In this document: one piece after another, positions 36,383 to 48,130 of the stretch
Layout of the letters: each line of letters begins with the position of its first letter
How positions within the stretch are numbered: position 1 is the stretch's first letter
Origin: Meloidogyne chitwoodi
Taxonomy: Eukaryota; Nematoda; Chromadorea; Rhabditida; Meloidogynidae
Direction: 5' to 3'
DNA length: 64,000 bases
NCBI GenBank assembly: GCA_015183035.1
Contig: JACZZP010000019.1
Location: forward strand, 62,001-126,000
Notes under the pieces: model-generated
Database searches by the model: none
What the model was told of the DNA's origin: nothing
Seen by the model: the letters and a program-made list of their open reading frames with translations, nothing else
Made by a program: the position numbers and the translations under genes

Positions 36383-37510
36383 TAATTTTAAAATTGATTT
36401 TAAATGTTAAATAAAAATAAAAACTGTGTGGACAGTAAACGTCAAGGTGTTTAAATTCGTTGACGCTAAAGAATATTTTGACAAAATTTTTTGGTTCTTT
36501 CAGTTGAATTTGTACGAATAAGGTATCATTCGAAAGAGCTTGAAAAGCTGAATCAAATATCTAAAAACCAAAAAAATTTATCGAGTAGAATTTTAGAAAA
36601 AATTTTTCAAAAATTAAAATAGGGGAAATGAATATTTTGATTTAAGGAAATTTTTTTTATTTTCTATTGAATTTATCTGAATTAAATGCTTGAGGATTTT
36701 TAAATAAACAAATAAAATAACAAAATTCAATTTTCCATCCTCAGCTCTCGAACAATACCAAAAAAAATTAAATTATCATTTCCGCTTCAATCAAAAGGCA
36801 CTTTGTTCTACCCACCGATTTTTATATTTAATAAATAAATTTATTCTAAAAAGCTCACCACTGCCTTCCTCTCAATCGCCAATCAATCAATCCCTTCTCA
36901 TACTATAATTTCTCTAAGAATTTTTTTAAAGTTCACCTCTCACTCTCTCAATTATTGAGGTTATCACTAATCAATTATTACCCCTATATTATCCCCACTC
37001 ATTTGACCTTTTTTGAGGTTGTCAAGTGATGATATTCACATGATTAAAGAGCTGATGTGAGGCCTTCACAGGGCTGAAGGCCTTCACCTGATTAAAAGAG
37101 TATATCAAACAATGCCAAAAAATTCAGTTCGAAGGTCTTTATTGTTAAAGGGCAATGTTTATCAGGTGAAAGACATTTGACATTGATAGGTAATTTTCTA
37201 TTTAAAGCTCTTACATGACTAAAGGGCATGACAAATGATCCCAAAAAATTTTTCAAGAAGTCAAGTCATCATTGATAAACTGCTCCTCTTTTTAAAGGCC
37301 GTCTTAGTTGTGCGGACTCAGTTGAGGTGTACCCATTATTGGGAAATATAAATTAAGAAATAATTTTATGAATTAATCAGTTTAACATTTTTTTTTAATT
37401 TTCTCCATTTCATAGCAAAGCGCTCCTTTTCTAACGCAAAATTTTCCCAAACTTAAATTAAAAAATTTAATTTTAGAGTTGTTTTTAAATTAAATTAAAG
37501 TCTTTGACAA
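36383..37510. other. Intergenic region with a dispersed repeat
   Basis: Between the membrane-protein gene and the next plus-strand gene. Most of the right half (36,850-37,340) is a dispersed repeat listed separately. A GTATCATTCGAAAGAGCTTG motif at about 36,522 is a lone copy of the hairpin motif seen in other elements. No exon supported. Confidence 0.5.
36850..37340 (+). repeat. Dispersed repeat, inverted partner at 61.6-62.1 kb
   Basis: Pieces such as CAATCGCCAATCAAT, CTCCCCACTCATTTGAC, CAATGCCAAAAAA and GTCTTTATTGTTAAAGGGCAA recur in the same order on the minus strand at about 61,690-62,085. The order and spacing are preserved, so this is one repeat family about 450-500 bases long. The element type is unknown. 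Confidence 0.7.
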
Positions 37511-40290
37511 ATGATTTTGTTGTTTGTTTTACTTTTTTGGGTTGAATATTCAAATTCAATGTATAATAATTGGAACGGATATGAAGGAAATGCAAGTGGA
37601 AATACAGGAGAAAATTCAAATAATGTCTATACACAACATGGCTATTATCCCGTCAATTCCAACACCCATGGATATGCCCCCAATACAAATTTTGAACAAA
37701 CTTTTGATTACAACAATGTATGGGGGAATGGAGTTGATACACTCACAGATCAATTAGATCATTTGAACTTTGGAAAATCAGTACCTCATGGACGACAACA
37801 TGTCGACACACATGAAACAGAAACTGGAAGTAGTAAACAAAAACATGGTGGAAGTTCATCATCACGCAGAGACAAAAAGAAGCAACGTTCACAAGACGGA
37901 GGTAGTGGAAACAAAGGAAAAGAAGAAAGTGGGCAAGAAGGAGACCAACAAAATTACATTCCTCATTCGCTTAATCCAAATGAAGCAAAACAGTTTCAAA
38001 TTGGAATTTATCTTAAACGATGTAGGTTCTATCCTCGGAAATTAAAGTTCCTCTAAATGGAATGAATATTGACCCCTATTTTGAGGATGGCTTCAAATAG
38101 GGAAACCAGGGGCTCTATTTTGGAAATAATTTATTTATTTATCTCGTTATTCAATTTGATTAATTAATTGTTTTTAATGGAATTTCAACTTTTATAGTGG
38201 ACATTAGAGAGCGGAAAAATCCTAAAATCAAATTTAAATCGAATAAATTTTCGAATTCCAAATTATTTGATTTCCCAAAAATAAGTCAAATAAAATTTAA
38301 GTAATTTGAAAAAAAAATTTGAACAAATATTTGAAAAAATTTGAATTTGGCCACGCCATGAGGAAATTTTTTTAGTGAGCTCAACTATATTTGCATTTTT
38401 CCCTAATTAATTTAATTTGCACTAAATTAAAAAGACTCAAATAACGGAAAGGGTTTAACAGAGCTGAAAGTTCTCAGTTATAGAAATAAGAAAAACCAGA
38501 AAAATTAACTAAAAAATTTATTTTTAGTCGATGGTGGTACTGTATTGCTTCTCGAAGAGTGGGAAATAAATAATAATGTTTACGCACAATATTCGACTCA
38601 AAATATTGAAAAAGTTTTGTTTAATTTAAGAATAGCAAAAGTAGAATGTAAGTACTTTGATAAAATTAAATTAAAAAAATTTTTATAGATGAAGAAAACG
38701 AGGGTGCTGTGAATGAACCCGAAAGTTATGGAAACATTAAATTTAACACAAATTCGAGAAAGTTAGCTGCCGAAGAAGGTAACATAATAACTACAATGGA
38801 TTTGGCTCAACGTATAGATAATTGGGAAGAGAAAAAGAAAAGAAGAGAAGAAGGATATGCACCTCAATGGATGTTACCTGGAAAAACTCCATCAGCAAAT
38901 CTTAAATTTGAGCCTCTATTTGATGGACATGTTATGGTTTTACTTTATGATGGTGTTCAAGAGAAATATAGAAGTGAGAGATATTTTTTTAATAATTATA
39001 AATTCTACATGTATTTATCCCCTATCCGCATATTCCCCATATACTCAAAGATACACCTCACTCCTCTCAAAAAATCTATTTGAGGATTATCTCAAGGCAT
39101 TATCTTTAGTAGAGAAAGAATCATTTTATGCTATGAACATTCCCTTTTCTCCAACAAAGGAATAAGTTCTCGATTTTTCAAAAAGTTAAGTTAATCGTGA
39201 ACGGGAATTACCAAGACTCAAAAATCATTAATAACAATTTGTGTATTTAGTCCAAATTGAAATATTTGAAAAGTTCAGGACTTTAATAAAAATTAATAAT
39301 TTAGTTCACTGGACCATAGATCGCCTAAACCTTTTTGATTCAATTAACAAAATTAGCTATTTAATTTTGGAAAAGGAAGAAGAATTACAAATAATACCTG
39401 AAAAAAATATTTGGGAAAAAGGTGATCCTATACGCGGTAAAAGTAAGAAAGATGACACATTTTATGTTATCGGAGGAACAAGAAGAAGAAAAGTTATTGA
39501 AGGCAGCACACAGGTAATTTTGTTCTAAAATTATTAAGAAAAATGGAAACCCTATTTTATACTAATTTTGTACCGGAAAGGTCCAACACAATTGATAAAC
39601 TCATCACTAAAGTGTGGATCCTTAATTTAAATGCTTTGGCGGGGTTAAATATATATAAAAGAGAAAATAAAAGTATCGCCCAGTAGTTCAGTTGGTAGAG
39701 CATTTGACTATGTGGAAAAGGTCGAAGGTTCGAATCCTGCCGATGGCTAAAATTTAATTCTCTCTTAAATTTAGCAGTAATTTATTCTAATTGCTTTTAA
39801 ATTTAACAATTTTGCTTAATCCTGCCGATGGCTAAAATTTAATTCTCTCTAAAATTTAGCAGTAATTTATTCTAATTGCTTTTAAATTTAACAATTTTGC
39901 TTATTTAAAAAGTTATTTACACGCAAATTCACATTGTATCAACTCCTAAACATTGCTTACTACAGAGTAATACGTGGCCGTACTTCTGATGGTAATAAAT
40001 TTAAATGCCTTCATTTTGTTTATGAATTCATTATGGCTATTACTGAGGAAGCTAATAAAATGAATTTATTAAATCGTGAAGCTTGGCCAGAGAATATTCG
40101 CTTTCTTGAAGAAATGTACAAACGTGATTTGGGAGCTTATGCTTTTGATCAGACACAAAATGATTTACAAAATAAATACAACAATATGTAAGTTATTTTA
40201 AAATATTTGGGCATAATTATTCAAAAAATTTTTTTCAGTGATTACTCTGCATTCGATGTTCCTATTCCTTTTGTTCCTCCAAAACATTAA
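37511..40290 (+). CDS. Secreted, charged protein of unknown family, 6 exons
   Basis: Exons 37,511-38,021, 38,528-38,647, 38,689-38,973, 39,251-39,513, 39,913-40,187 and 40,239-40,290 join in phase to about 500 residues, ending TAA. It begins with a hydrophobic leader (MILLFVLLFWVEYSNS) typical of a signal peptide. Exon 1 is otherwise Asn/Tyr/Gly-rich and ends in a basic, Gly/Ser-rich stretch (SSSSRRDKKKQRSQDGG) that could act as a nuclear signal. Later exons look globular (VLLLEEWEINNNVYAQY; RIDNWEEKKKRREEGYAP; DTFYVIGGTRRRKVIEG; HFVYEFIMAITEEANKM). The exon 5 acceptor (AAAAAG at 39,912) is weak and chosen because it alone keeps the phase. The fourth intron carries a tRNA-like insert and an 85-base duplication. 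No known domain recognised. Signal peptide plus basic stretch would suit a secreted effector, which is inference. Confidence 0.65.
38180..38370. repeat. Decayed relative of the TAGAGATCGG MITE
   Basis: The sequence from ATTAGAGAGCGG through TAATTTGAAAAAAAAATTTG to GAATTTGGCC matches, with drift, the small element at 63,388-63,473. It lies in the first intron of the gene starting at 37,511. The ends are too degraded to define a duplication. Confidence 0.45.
39678..39748 (+). tRNA. tRNA-like sequence in an intron, probably a pseudogene
   Basis: GCCCAGTAGTTCAGTTGGTAG is a good A-box and D-arm; GAAGGTTCGAATCCTGC is a good T-arm with the B box GGTTCGAATCC. The anticodon stem is poor (TTTGA/GAAAA), only the outer three acceptor pairs form (GCC/GGC), and there is no clear anticodon. 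It lies inside intron 4 of the gene at 37,511, sense orientation, and is followed by an 85-base duplication that copies its 3' end. Most likely a tRNA-derived insertion. Confidence 0.5.
39733..39903. repeat. Tandem duplication, 85-base unit
   Basis: Two adjacent copies begin AATCCTGCCGATGGCTAAAA at 39,733 and 39,818 and end TTTGCTTA; they differ at about two positions. The unit includes the last 16 bases of the tRNA-like sequence, so the duplication happened after that sequence was in place. Confidence 0.9.
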
Positions 40291-41729
40291 AGAAAATATT
40301 CAAGAAATTTACATGTAAAAAATGTTAAAGAAATACTATTCTTTATATTTTAAATTTTATCTGATTTTCTTTTCGAGTATAAATCTGTCAAAAAATTCAT
40401 TTACATACATTTTTGACTTTAGTGTCTTGCAATGAACAGTCCCAATAATATTTCTCAACCTTTTCGCCACACCAATATTTTTCTTCACTCATATTCCTCG
40501 GTAAAATCGCCACTGTCCACACAACAATAATAACAGCCAACTAAAAATATATACACACAATATGAATTATTTGTTTTAGTAGCATATAAATCAATGCGCA
40601 TACCTTTTCTTTTTCACGGCCAAATGTGCATTTTTATTAATTTTTATTTATTTATTCTGTTTTTTTTGATTTTAAGGGTTGTAGTGGTAGGTCAAGACCT
40701 GAGGATACCGAAACTGATGGGCTGATACTGTAATTTCAAAAAATTTGAAAAAAAGATTTTTAAATTAGTTTAAATTTTGTAAAATAGTTGGTATTTTTTG
40801 GTTAACTCTAATATTGTCAAATGAATTTTTTTTATTAATTAAAGTTTCCGAATAAATTTATTGTTTTATTATTTATTCCCACATCCTTTCTACCTCAAAA
40901 AAGCAAAAAAGTCGCGTTACAAATACATATTTCATCATTTTTAGCTTTTTTTATTCTTTTTGAATACATATTGTGTATATTCCATTATTCTTTTTTTTCA
41001 GATTCATTTTTGGAAAGCTTTAGAAAATTTTATTTATTCCACCTTTGTCCGGTTGGAGTAAATAGAGTCCGAGCAGCATGAGTCATTCCAACTTTTATAA
41101 CTTTTGTAAAAATAAACCGATTTTATTCTTTTTTGTATCATTCAATAGAGAAAAAAATTTACTATAAATGCTTATTTTTTTACAATTTTAGCTTTAAAGT
41201 AAAAAAAGTTGTAGTCCAAAAACTGGCATTTTTAGGGAAATTATTACGTTTTTTGACTACAATTTCTTACCCTTTTCAGCTAAAATTTTGATTATTCATT
41301 CTTTTATAGCTTTTTCTCTCCTCTATTCAAAAATATAAGAATTGAAAAAATACTTCCTTTTTTCAAATTGTTTAAGCCCTTCAACTTGCCCAGACTCAAC
41401 AAATGTAACACCCAACATTGTCCGCTTTTTTCTTGTTCCTTTTGTGTGTAATTATTTTTTTTCAATCTTCCACCCTCATAACGACACCTATGGTGGTGGC
41501 ATTCATGCGAAACAAGAAAATTAGAAAAAAATATTCCTTTTCTTATTTTTACTAATTTTAAAGGTTTTTTTTATTGGGAGGTTTAAGCATGAAATAGACT
41601 TAAATATTTTTTTAAATTTTGTAAAATTTTTTTTCTAAATTTTAAAATTGAATATATTTTTTGTTACTAATCTCTATCGAATGATAATAAAATCCAATCA
41701 AAATATAAATTTATTAAAAAGTTAGGAGA

Positions 41730-42070
41730 CATTGACTTTAAGGAATGCACAGCCCGGTTATTTTATCATAACTTTTTTGTCGAAGAATCTAAAATTCTGA
41801 TTTTTTACTATTTTATAGAGAATTTTCTTCTCTATCAAATGATCCCAAAAGTTTTTAAAAATATTCATTTATTAATGAGTTATGGACCTAAACTAACATA
41901 GACTTTAAGGAATGCAACAACTCGGTTATTTTATCATAACTTTTTTGTCGAAGACTCTAAAATTCTGATTTTTTACTATTTTATAGAGAATTTTCTTCTC
42001 TATCGAATGATCCCAAAAGTTTTAAAAAATATTCATTTAGTAAAGAGTTATGCTGCCTAAACTATCATTA
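41730..42070. repeat. Two direct copies of a 170-base unit
   Basis: Both copies contain GACTTTAAGGAATGCA, GGTTATTTTATCATAACTTT, GTCGAAGA, CTATTTTATAGAGAATTTTC and TCTCTATCGAATGATCCC (one copy has TCAAATGATCCC). Looser relatives are at about 18,370-18,410, 35,860-36,050 and 41,130-41,300. Confidence 0.8.
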
Positions 42071-42870
42071 CTACCCTCAACTACTCTCAAAGTACTTTTC
42101 CCCTTATTTTCTTTATTAATTTACACTTTTTTATTTTTATTGTTTCCGAGCCTTTTTAACGTGTTTATAAAAAATATTATTTAATGAAGAGATTTACATC
42201 TCTCGCGCGCGATATTCCATTAAAACAGAGAAAATGAGGAAAAAAGACCACCTTCTCCCTTCCACTTTAATAATAACTCGATTCGAGTTATTTCCGATAA
42301 AATTATTTTTATTTATGTGGAATTCTTTGTTTATAATGTACTTTGTCTTTTTTTGAATTTTATTTATTTTTTTAAGATTAGATAATTTTAGTTGAATTTT
42401 TATTTACATTTCCCCTGTTTTTCAATGTTCAAAAAATTAAATCTCGAGTTTTCTCCGTGCGTTTTGGCTCATTCATAGCTTGTTCGATTCAGCTTTTCGA
42501 GCTCTTTCGAATGATATGAAACTTATAAAAAACTTTAAGTTGTAAAAAAAGTTAAAAGATTTCTTCTTTTGGTGTTCCAATCCTTTAAAAATTACGAAAT
42601 TACAATAAAAAAATATTTGGACTCATTTTTACATTTTGAGAGATTAATGACCTTAAAATACATTTATTTTTTAATTTAAAATGAATACATAAAAACACTT
42701 AACTTTTAGCCTATATATTTTATTTTCCACTTGTAAACCCATAAATCTATTCGTCTCTTTTTTAAGTGGATAAGCCATTTGAGTTTAGTCAAAAATTATA
42801 AATAAATAAATAAAAGGTCTGAAAATTTCATTTAATTTTTAAATATAAATATTTTGATTTTTTTATTGGA

Positions 42871-43123
42871 TTTGAACTGTCCATACTACGAAATGTCCCA
42901 ATTTGGTAGTTGACTTTGAACTGTCCATACTACGAAATGTCCCAATTTAGTAGTTGACTTTGAACTGTCCATACTACGAAATGTCCCAATTTAGTAGTTG
43001 ACTTTGAACTGTCCACACTACGAAATGTCCCAATTTAGTAGTTGACTTTGAACTGTCCACACTACGAAATGTCCCAATTTAGTAGTTGACTTTGAACTGT
43101 CCATACTACGAAATGTCCCAATT
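42871..43123. repeat. Tandem repeat, 44-base unit, 5.7 copies
   Basis: Copies start TTTGAACTGTCCATACTACG at 42,871, 42,915, 42,959, 43,003, 43,047 and 43,091. Each continues AAATGTCCCAATTTAGTAG. They are nearly identical (cata or caca; tttgg or tttag), so recent expansion is likely. No coding frame is maintained. Confidence 0.95.
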
Positions 43124-44761
43124 CCTATTGTCCTTTATCTCTTCATTTTTATGAATCACACACTTGTTTATTCTTTTTTTTTTTAAATTTATTAAAATTT
43201 TAATGTTTACGTATGAGTAGGCGGATAACATAAAGGTAACATTTTTATTGGAAAGAAAAAATAATTAAATAAAATTCAAAGATGCGTAAAAAAACTTTTG
43301 CATCTCTCCCCTTATTCTCTCGTCAATACTCATGTTAATCAGTCAATTTTTTCTTTATTTGTTTATAAAAAATAATTTAAAAATAATTATTTTTTAGGTA
43401 CTTTAAAATTGGTAAACGTCACATATTTTTATTTTTTTATTTTGTTTAAATAAAATAATAATAATTTTACCTTGATTTTTTATTATATTTTACCTATTTA
43501 ACCTTGAGATTATTCATTTTTATTAATATTTTTTATTCACACTATATATTTCCAAAAATATTATTTTCACATGACCTTTACCCTCAAAAATAAGGAAATA
43601 AATTTATTTAATTATTTTTATCTTTTAGGTAGTTTATGACCCAAAAATAAATTAAATTTATTTTATGACTTTTGATCCTTAAATTAATTTTTTTTGATAA
43701 ATTTTTAATCTTTTATTTAATGTTTATCAAGATCGTTTTTTGTTTTATTAAAAAAATTTTTTTTTACAATTTTTATCAGTTGAACATTAATCTTATAATT
43801 TCATCTTTAAATTTAACATTTTTAAACGTTTTTTCTATAATTAGTTTAATAATTTTGCTTATTATATTTTATTAGATAATAAATTATTGTTAAAAATTCC
43901 CACAAGACTCTCCCTTATTAATAAATTTCAGAAAAAAGAAAATACTTTTATTAATTAAAATAAATAAATCAGAATAAAATACAAAAATATTAATCAGAAT
44001 ATTTTTAAATAAATCAGAATAAAACACGAAAAAAGTAACCAGAATGTTTTAAATAAAACACAAATCAGAAATAAAATAATAGAAGTTAATAAAACACAAA
44101 AATCAGAATTTTTATTATTTAAATGAAATACAAACTAACAAAAAAATCAGAATTTTTATTCTACCTATAACTAAAATGAAGAATAATCAGAATATAACAA
44201 AAATTGATATATTTCTGAGACTCAAATGAAGGGCGAAAATTAAATTTTCCCCAAACAAACTTTTCTCTCAACCTAATACATATTGATAGATAGCACTTTG
44301 CCCCAAACAACAAATTAGTAAATAACCTTCCCTATATTCAACATTTATTCTATAAGGTCGCATTTAGTTAGAAAAAAGGAATTTTTCCTTCGATAGATGC
44401 GCACGATCTTTCCTTATTTAAAGCAACAACAACATTCTTTTTTACCCAATAAATTTGTGTTGATAGCAAGTGAAAGTAGTCTGCCCATGAGGTTGAAATA
44501 AATTATGTAAAATTCTTCGCTAAAATTGTCCACTCTAATATATAGTATTTTATAAACAAACTATTTAATTAATTTTTTAATCCATTTTTATTTTATTGCT
44601 TTTTTAACAGCTTTTTTTTTTATTTATTACTTCCTTATTAGTGTTTATCATTGTCAAATTTTCACTGAAACTTAATTTTATTATATAATTAATTATATTA
44701 TGTATTTTATTTTAAAATTAATTTTTCTATCATTTTCAGACATAATAAAAAAATAAAAATA

Positions 44762-47493
44762 ATGCCCAGTATTCCTTCGCCTACGACAAACATTTTTTCC
44801 TCATCATTACCTTCCATTTTTCGACGCAAAAAACAAAGCTATGATATGAACCCCCCAGAACCATTATGTCAGGTAGTAAATAAATTAATCTTTAATTTTT
44901 ATTTCTAAAGATTATTTTTTAACTTTAAATTTAGTATTATTTTTTTCAACATGAAGCAAATTAAAAAAATAAGTTTGCTTCGTTTTAATATTTTAAAGTT
45001 GTTTCAAGTTTATTTTTTTGATTTATGATAAATTAAAGTTTTTCAAGTTTATTTTACCAAGTTTATTTTTTATGAAGCAAGTTTCAAGTTTATTTCTTTA
45101 ACTCGCTTCAAGTTTATTTTATGAAACAAGTTTCAAATTTATTTTTTAACTTGCTGCAAGTTTATTTTTATGAAGCAAGTTTCAAGTTTATTTTTTTAAC
45201 TTGCTTCAAGTTTTAATATTATTAAGATTCAAGTTTTATTTATTTTGTAGGTTATTTATCTGGGAAACGTCCTCACTGCTGGTCTGGGAAAAGGCGAATC
45301 AAGTGTTGAACGCCCTTTAGGCGTCATCTGGCGTATGTGGAATGCTTCAAAAGGCAAACAAAACAAAGAAAACAAAATTAATGCGCAGCCTATTCGAATG
45401 AGTTTATGCGTGACTCATTCTGGTTTAAAGACAGAAACTAAGCAATTGGGATTAACAGAATATTGGGCTCATCGAATTACTTTTTGTTTGGCTCCTCCAC
45501 AGTATCCGGTGGGTTTTGAATTTTCTATTTTTTTTTTAATAAATATTGACAATAATAATTTAAAAATTAATCGATATTAAGACAAATCCGGATATAGTGA
45601 CACCCAAAAAAATGCCCCGTTGAGGTGTCACTATAACCGGATTCAATTACAATTTAATCAATTTTAGCGTGTTTTCTGCTGGATTTACAGACATGAAGGT
45701 AAACGAATGAAATCAGAACTAAGATGCCATGCTGTTTTGTGTAAAAGACCAAATGAGCCTGAACGGCTTGAGCGTTTGCTAAATCAGTATCTGCATACGG
45801 CGCTACAAGTAAATTTAAAAAATAGTAAAATTAAAAAATTTTATTTTTCAATTTAAAGGAATATAAACGAGAAAAATTGGCAGCTGAACGTGCTCGCAAA
45901 AATTCCCTTCTGGTACTTCTCTCCAAAAATAATATTAGTTGTCCAAGGCGTAAGCAGCTTCTTCTCACTGGTTCACTCAATTTTAGGCCTCAGGTATTTA
46001 AAAATATTTTTTAATAATTTTTAAACATTTTTCTTTTATTTTCAAGATAAAACGTTCAAATTCTGAACCCCGTTTGGTTGCTATTGACGAAGAGGAGGAA
46101 CAATCTGATGAGAGAAGTAATACTACTCCAACAAAAAATTTAGCATTAAACAAAGAAAATGTGTCAATTGATGTTCTTCCTGAAAGAAGTAATGCTGATG
46201 AGGATGAAAATAATAATAACAAAAATATAAAGGAAATAGAGGTAATTAATACATTGGTCGCTTCAACGCAGCGCTTTTTTGGTCATAACCTTTTTATTTT
46301 TTGACCGGTTTAAATAATACTTGTATCAATCGAAAGCTCCTATTAAGAGGATCATTTTAACTAGCGGGACTGATCTGATTCAATTACTGGTTAAAAAGTT
46401 GGAACCGTTTAAAGCCGGAAAATGGCGATTTTCCACGTTTATTTGCCTATAACTTTTGAAGGAATGATCGGATAAAATTTATTTTATTAAAAAATGATCC
46501 ACTCTTTATAAGCTTTCGAATCATATAAGAATCATTTAAAATGATCAAAAACTAAAAAAGTTATGGTCAATAAACGTGTCTGGCGCCTAGCTTTCAAATG
46601 GCCACATTTAATAATACAGTAAACTAAAAAGTTTAATTAATTTAAGGTTAATAATATTCATAATGTGGAAAATGAAGATAATGATATATATTATTCATCT
46701 TCATCGGATATAGAGGATTCGTTAAATTTGGAATGTCATTACAGAAATATGCCTCTTTTAAGTGGTGATACAACTTCACAACATTCTGTCCATTCCTCAA
46801 CTCCAAGTAGTAGCATAAATTCTTGTTCATCATGCAACGAAGATGGAAGACAAGGTAGCTTTTATTTTTAAGACCGCACCCAAGTGTCCACTCTCAAAAG
46901 GAAACAGCTGAGTGTCCACGCTCAAGTGGCCACCTTTGTGTATTCGCGCCAAAACGGTCACGCCCAAGAATCCACGCGTGAGATATCACTCACTTAAGGT
47001 TTTGGATCTTAAGTTATTTTATATCCGGAAAGTTTACAAAATATTAATATATTTGTTTAAAAATAGACATAAACGACAACGATGAACTTAACAACAATTT
47101 TACGGAAAGTAGCAGTAATTGTTCTGATTCATATACTTCAACATCTTCTAATAATAATAATTGTAGCAATGATATTAGGAATAATACCTCCTCATTTTTG
47201 CCTTATTTTTCGTTTAATTCGAATTTGGCTTCATCTCCTATGGAAGTATCTGCAAGTGACGGTAAATTTTATTTAATTTTGCTTAATATATATTTTTTAT
47301 TAATATTATAATAAATTAAATTTTTTTATTTTTTATTAATATTATAATAAATTAAATTTTTTTATTTATTAATAAATTTGTAGTTATTCCTTCCTTCCGT
47401 GCATTCTCCCTATCAGCCCCAATATCCGAGAGTTATCAAGCTAATTATTTAAATGGAATGGGTGGTATTGTTAAGAATATAATTATTAAATAA
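44762..47493 (+). CDS. FAM43-like protein with PID/PTB domain, 8 exons
   Basis: Exons 44,762-44,872, 45,251-45,508, 45,668-45,808, 45,859-45,993, 46,047-46,241, 46,647-46,854, 47,067-47,261 and 47,384-47,493 close in phase with TAA, about 450 residues. A TTTTCAG acceptor 23 bases before the ATG suggests trans-splicing. Residues 30-165 form the phosphotyrosine-interaction-like domain. The evidence is an opening strand VIYLGNVLTAGLGKGE, then GVIWRMWNAS, LCVTHSGLKTETKQLGLTEY and WAHRITFCLAPPQYP. Next come VFCWIYRHEGKRMKSELRCH and AVLCKRPNEPERLERLLNQY, the order seen in FAM43A/B. A basic helix (EYKREKLAAERARKNSLL) follows. The rest is acidic and Ser/Asn-rich, typical of disordered tails. As an adaptor it is expected in the cytoplasm; partners are unknown. 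Introns hold AAGTTT-type repeats and a repeat-like 330-base insert (46,260-46,620). Confidence 0.82.
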
Positions 47494-48130
47494 ATGGAAA
47501 ATTGAAAAATATTTTTTAAATTAAAGAAAAACTCTACATATTTTTATTTTTAACTATTATATACACACTTGTGCCCATTTGATGATTTTAATGTTTTGTT
47601 TATTTTTATGTTCACAACTTATTTTTAAATCAAAAATAATGTTTAAAATATTTTTTTTTGTAACGGTTAAGTTTTCAAGTTTTATTAAATTTTGTTTATT
47701 TTCAAGTTTTATTAAATTTTAAGTTTATTTTCAAGTTTTATTAAATTTTAAGTTTATTTTCAAGTTTTATTAAATTTTAAGTTTATTTTCAAGTTTTATT
47801 AAATTTTAAGTTTATTTTCAAGTTTTATTAAATTTTAAGTTTATTTTCAAGTTTTATTAAATTTTTTTTCAAGTTGTAACAGAAGCGAAATATAACGATA
47901 GCTAGAATGTATAACTGTCTTCGTTGTATTTCGCTCCCGTTAATTGACATTTGCATTTTGGCAACACAGTTTATTCATCAACAATTAAAAATTAATAAAT
48001 TTACTCAAGTAAAACTTAAAAAATTTTTTTTAATATTATGGTATTCTTTTGTAATTCTTCCTTATTTAATTTGCGTGAAGAAATACCTCATTGTTTATTG
48101 CTTAAATAAAATAAATATTCAAGTAGAATT
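47494..48130. other. Intergenic region with a tandem repeat
   Basis: 3' flank of the FAM43-like gene, then the tandem repeat at 47,675-47,868. The plus-strand open frame beginning at 47,907 overlaps the 3' exon of the minus-strand gene and is a shadow of it plus AT-rich flank. Confidence 0.5.
47675..47868. repeat. Tandem repeat, about 30-base unit
   Basis: About six copies of CAAGTTTTATTAAATTTTAA followed by GTTTATTTT, with little variation. The same AAGTTTATTTT style of repeat fills intron 1 of the neighbouring FAM43-like gene (44,940-45,240). Confidence 0.9.

Larger units (their letters stand above)
40291..44761. other. Intergenic region, about 4.5 kb, repeat-rich
   Basis: No supported exon between two plus-strand genes. 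It contains relatives of the ATAGAGAA/TCATTCGAT element at about 41,130-41,300 and 41,650-42,070, a 44-base tandem repeat at 42,871, and a TTCGATTCAGCTTTTCGAGC / TCTTTCGAATGA hairpin motif at about 42,483-42,516. TCAGAA-rich low-complexity sequence runs at 43,960-44,215. The right end should contain the promoter of the FAM43-like gene. Confidence 0.5.

Noticed and set aside
42871..43123. Possible CRISPR-like array of 44-base units
   Set aside because: Units are contiguous with no unique spacers; a simple tandem repeat in eukaryotic DNA.
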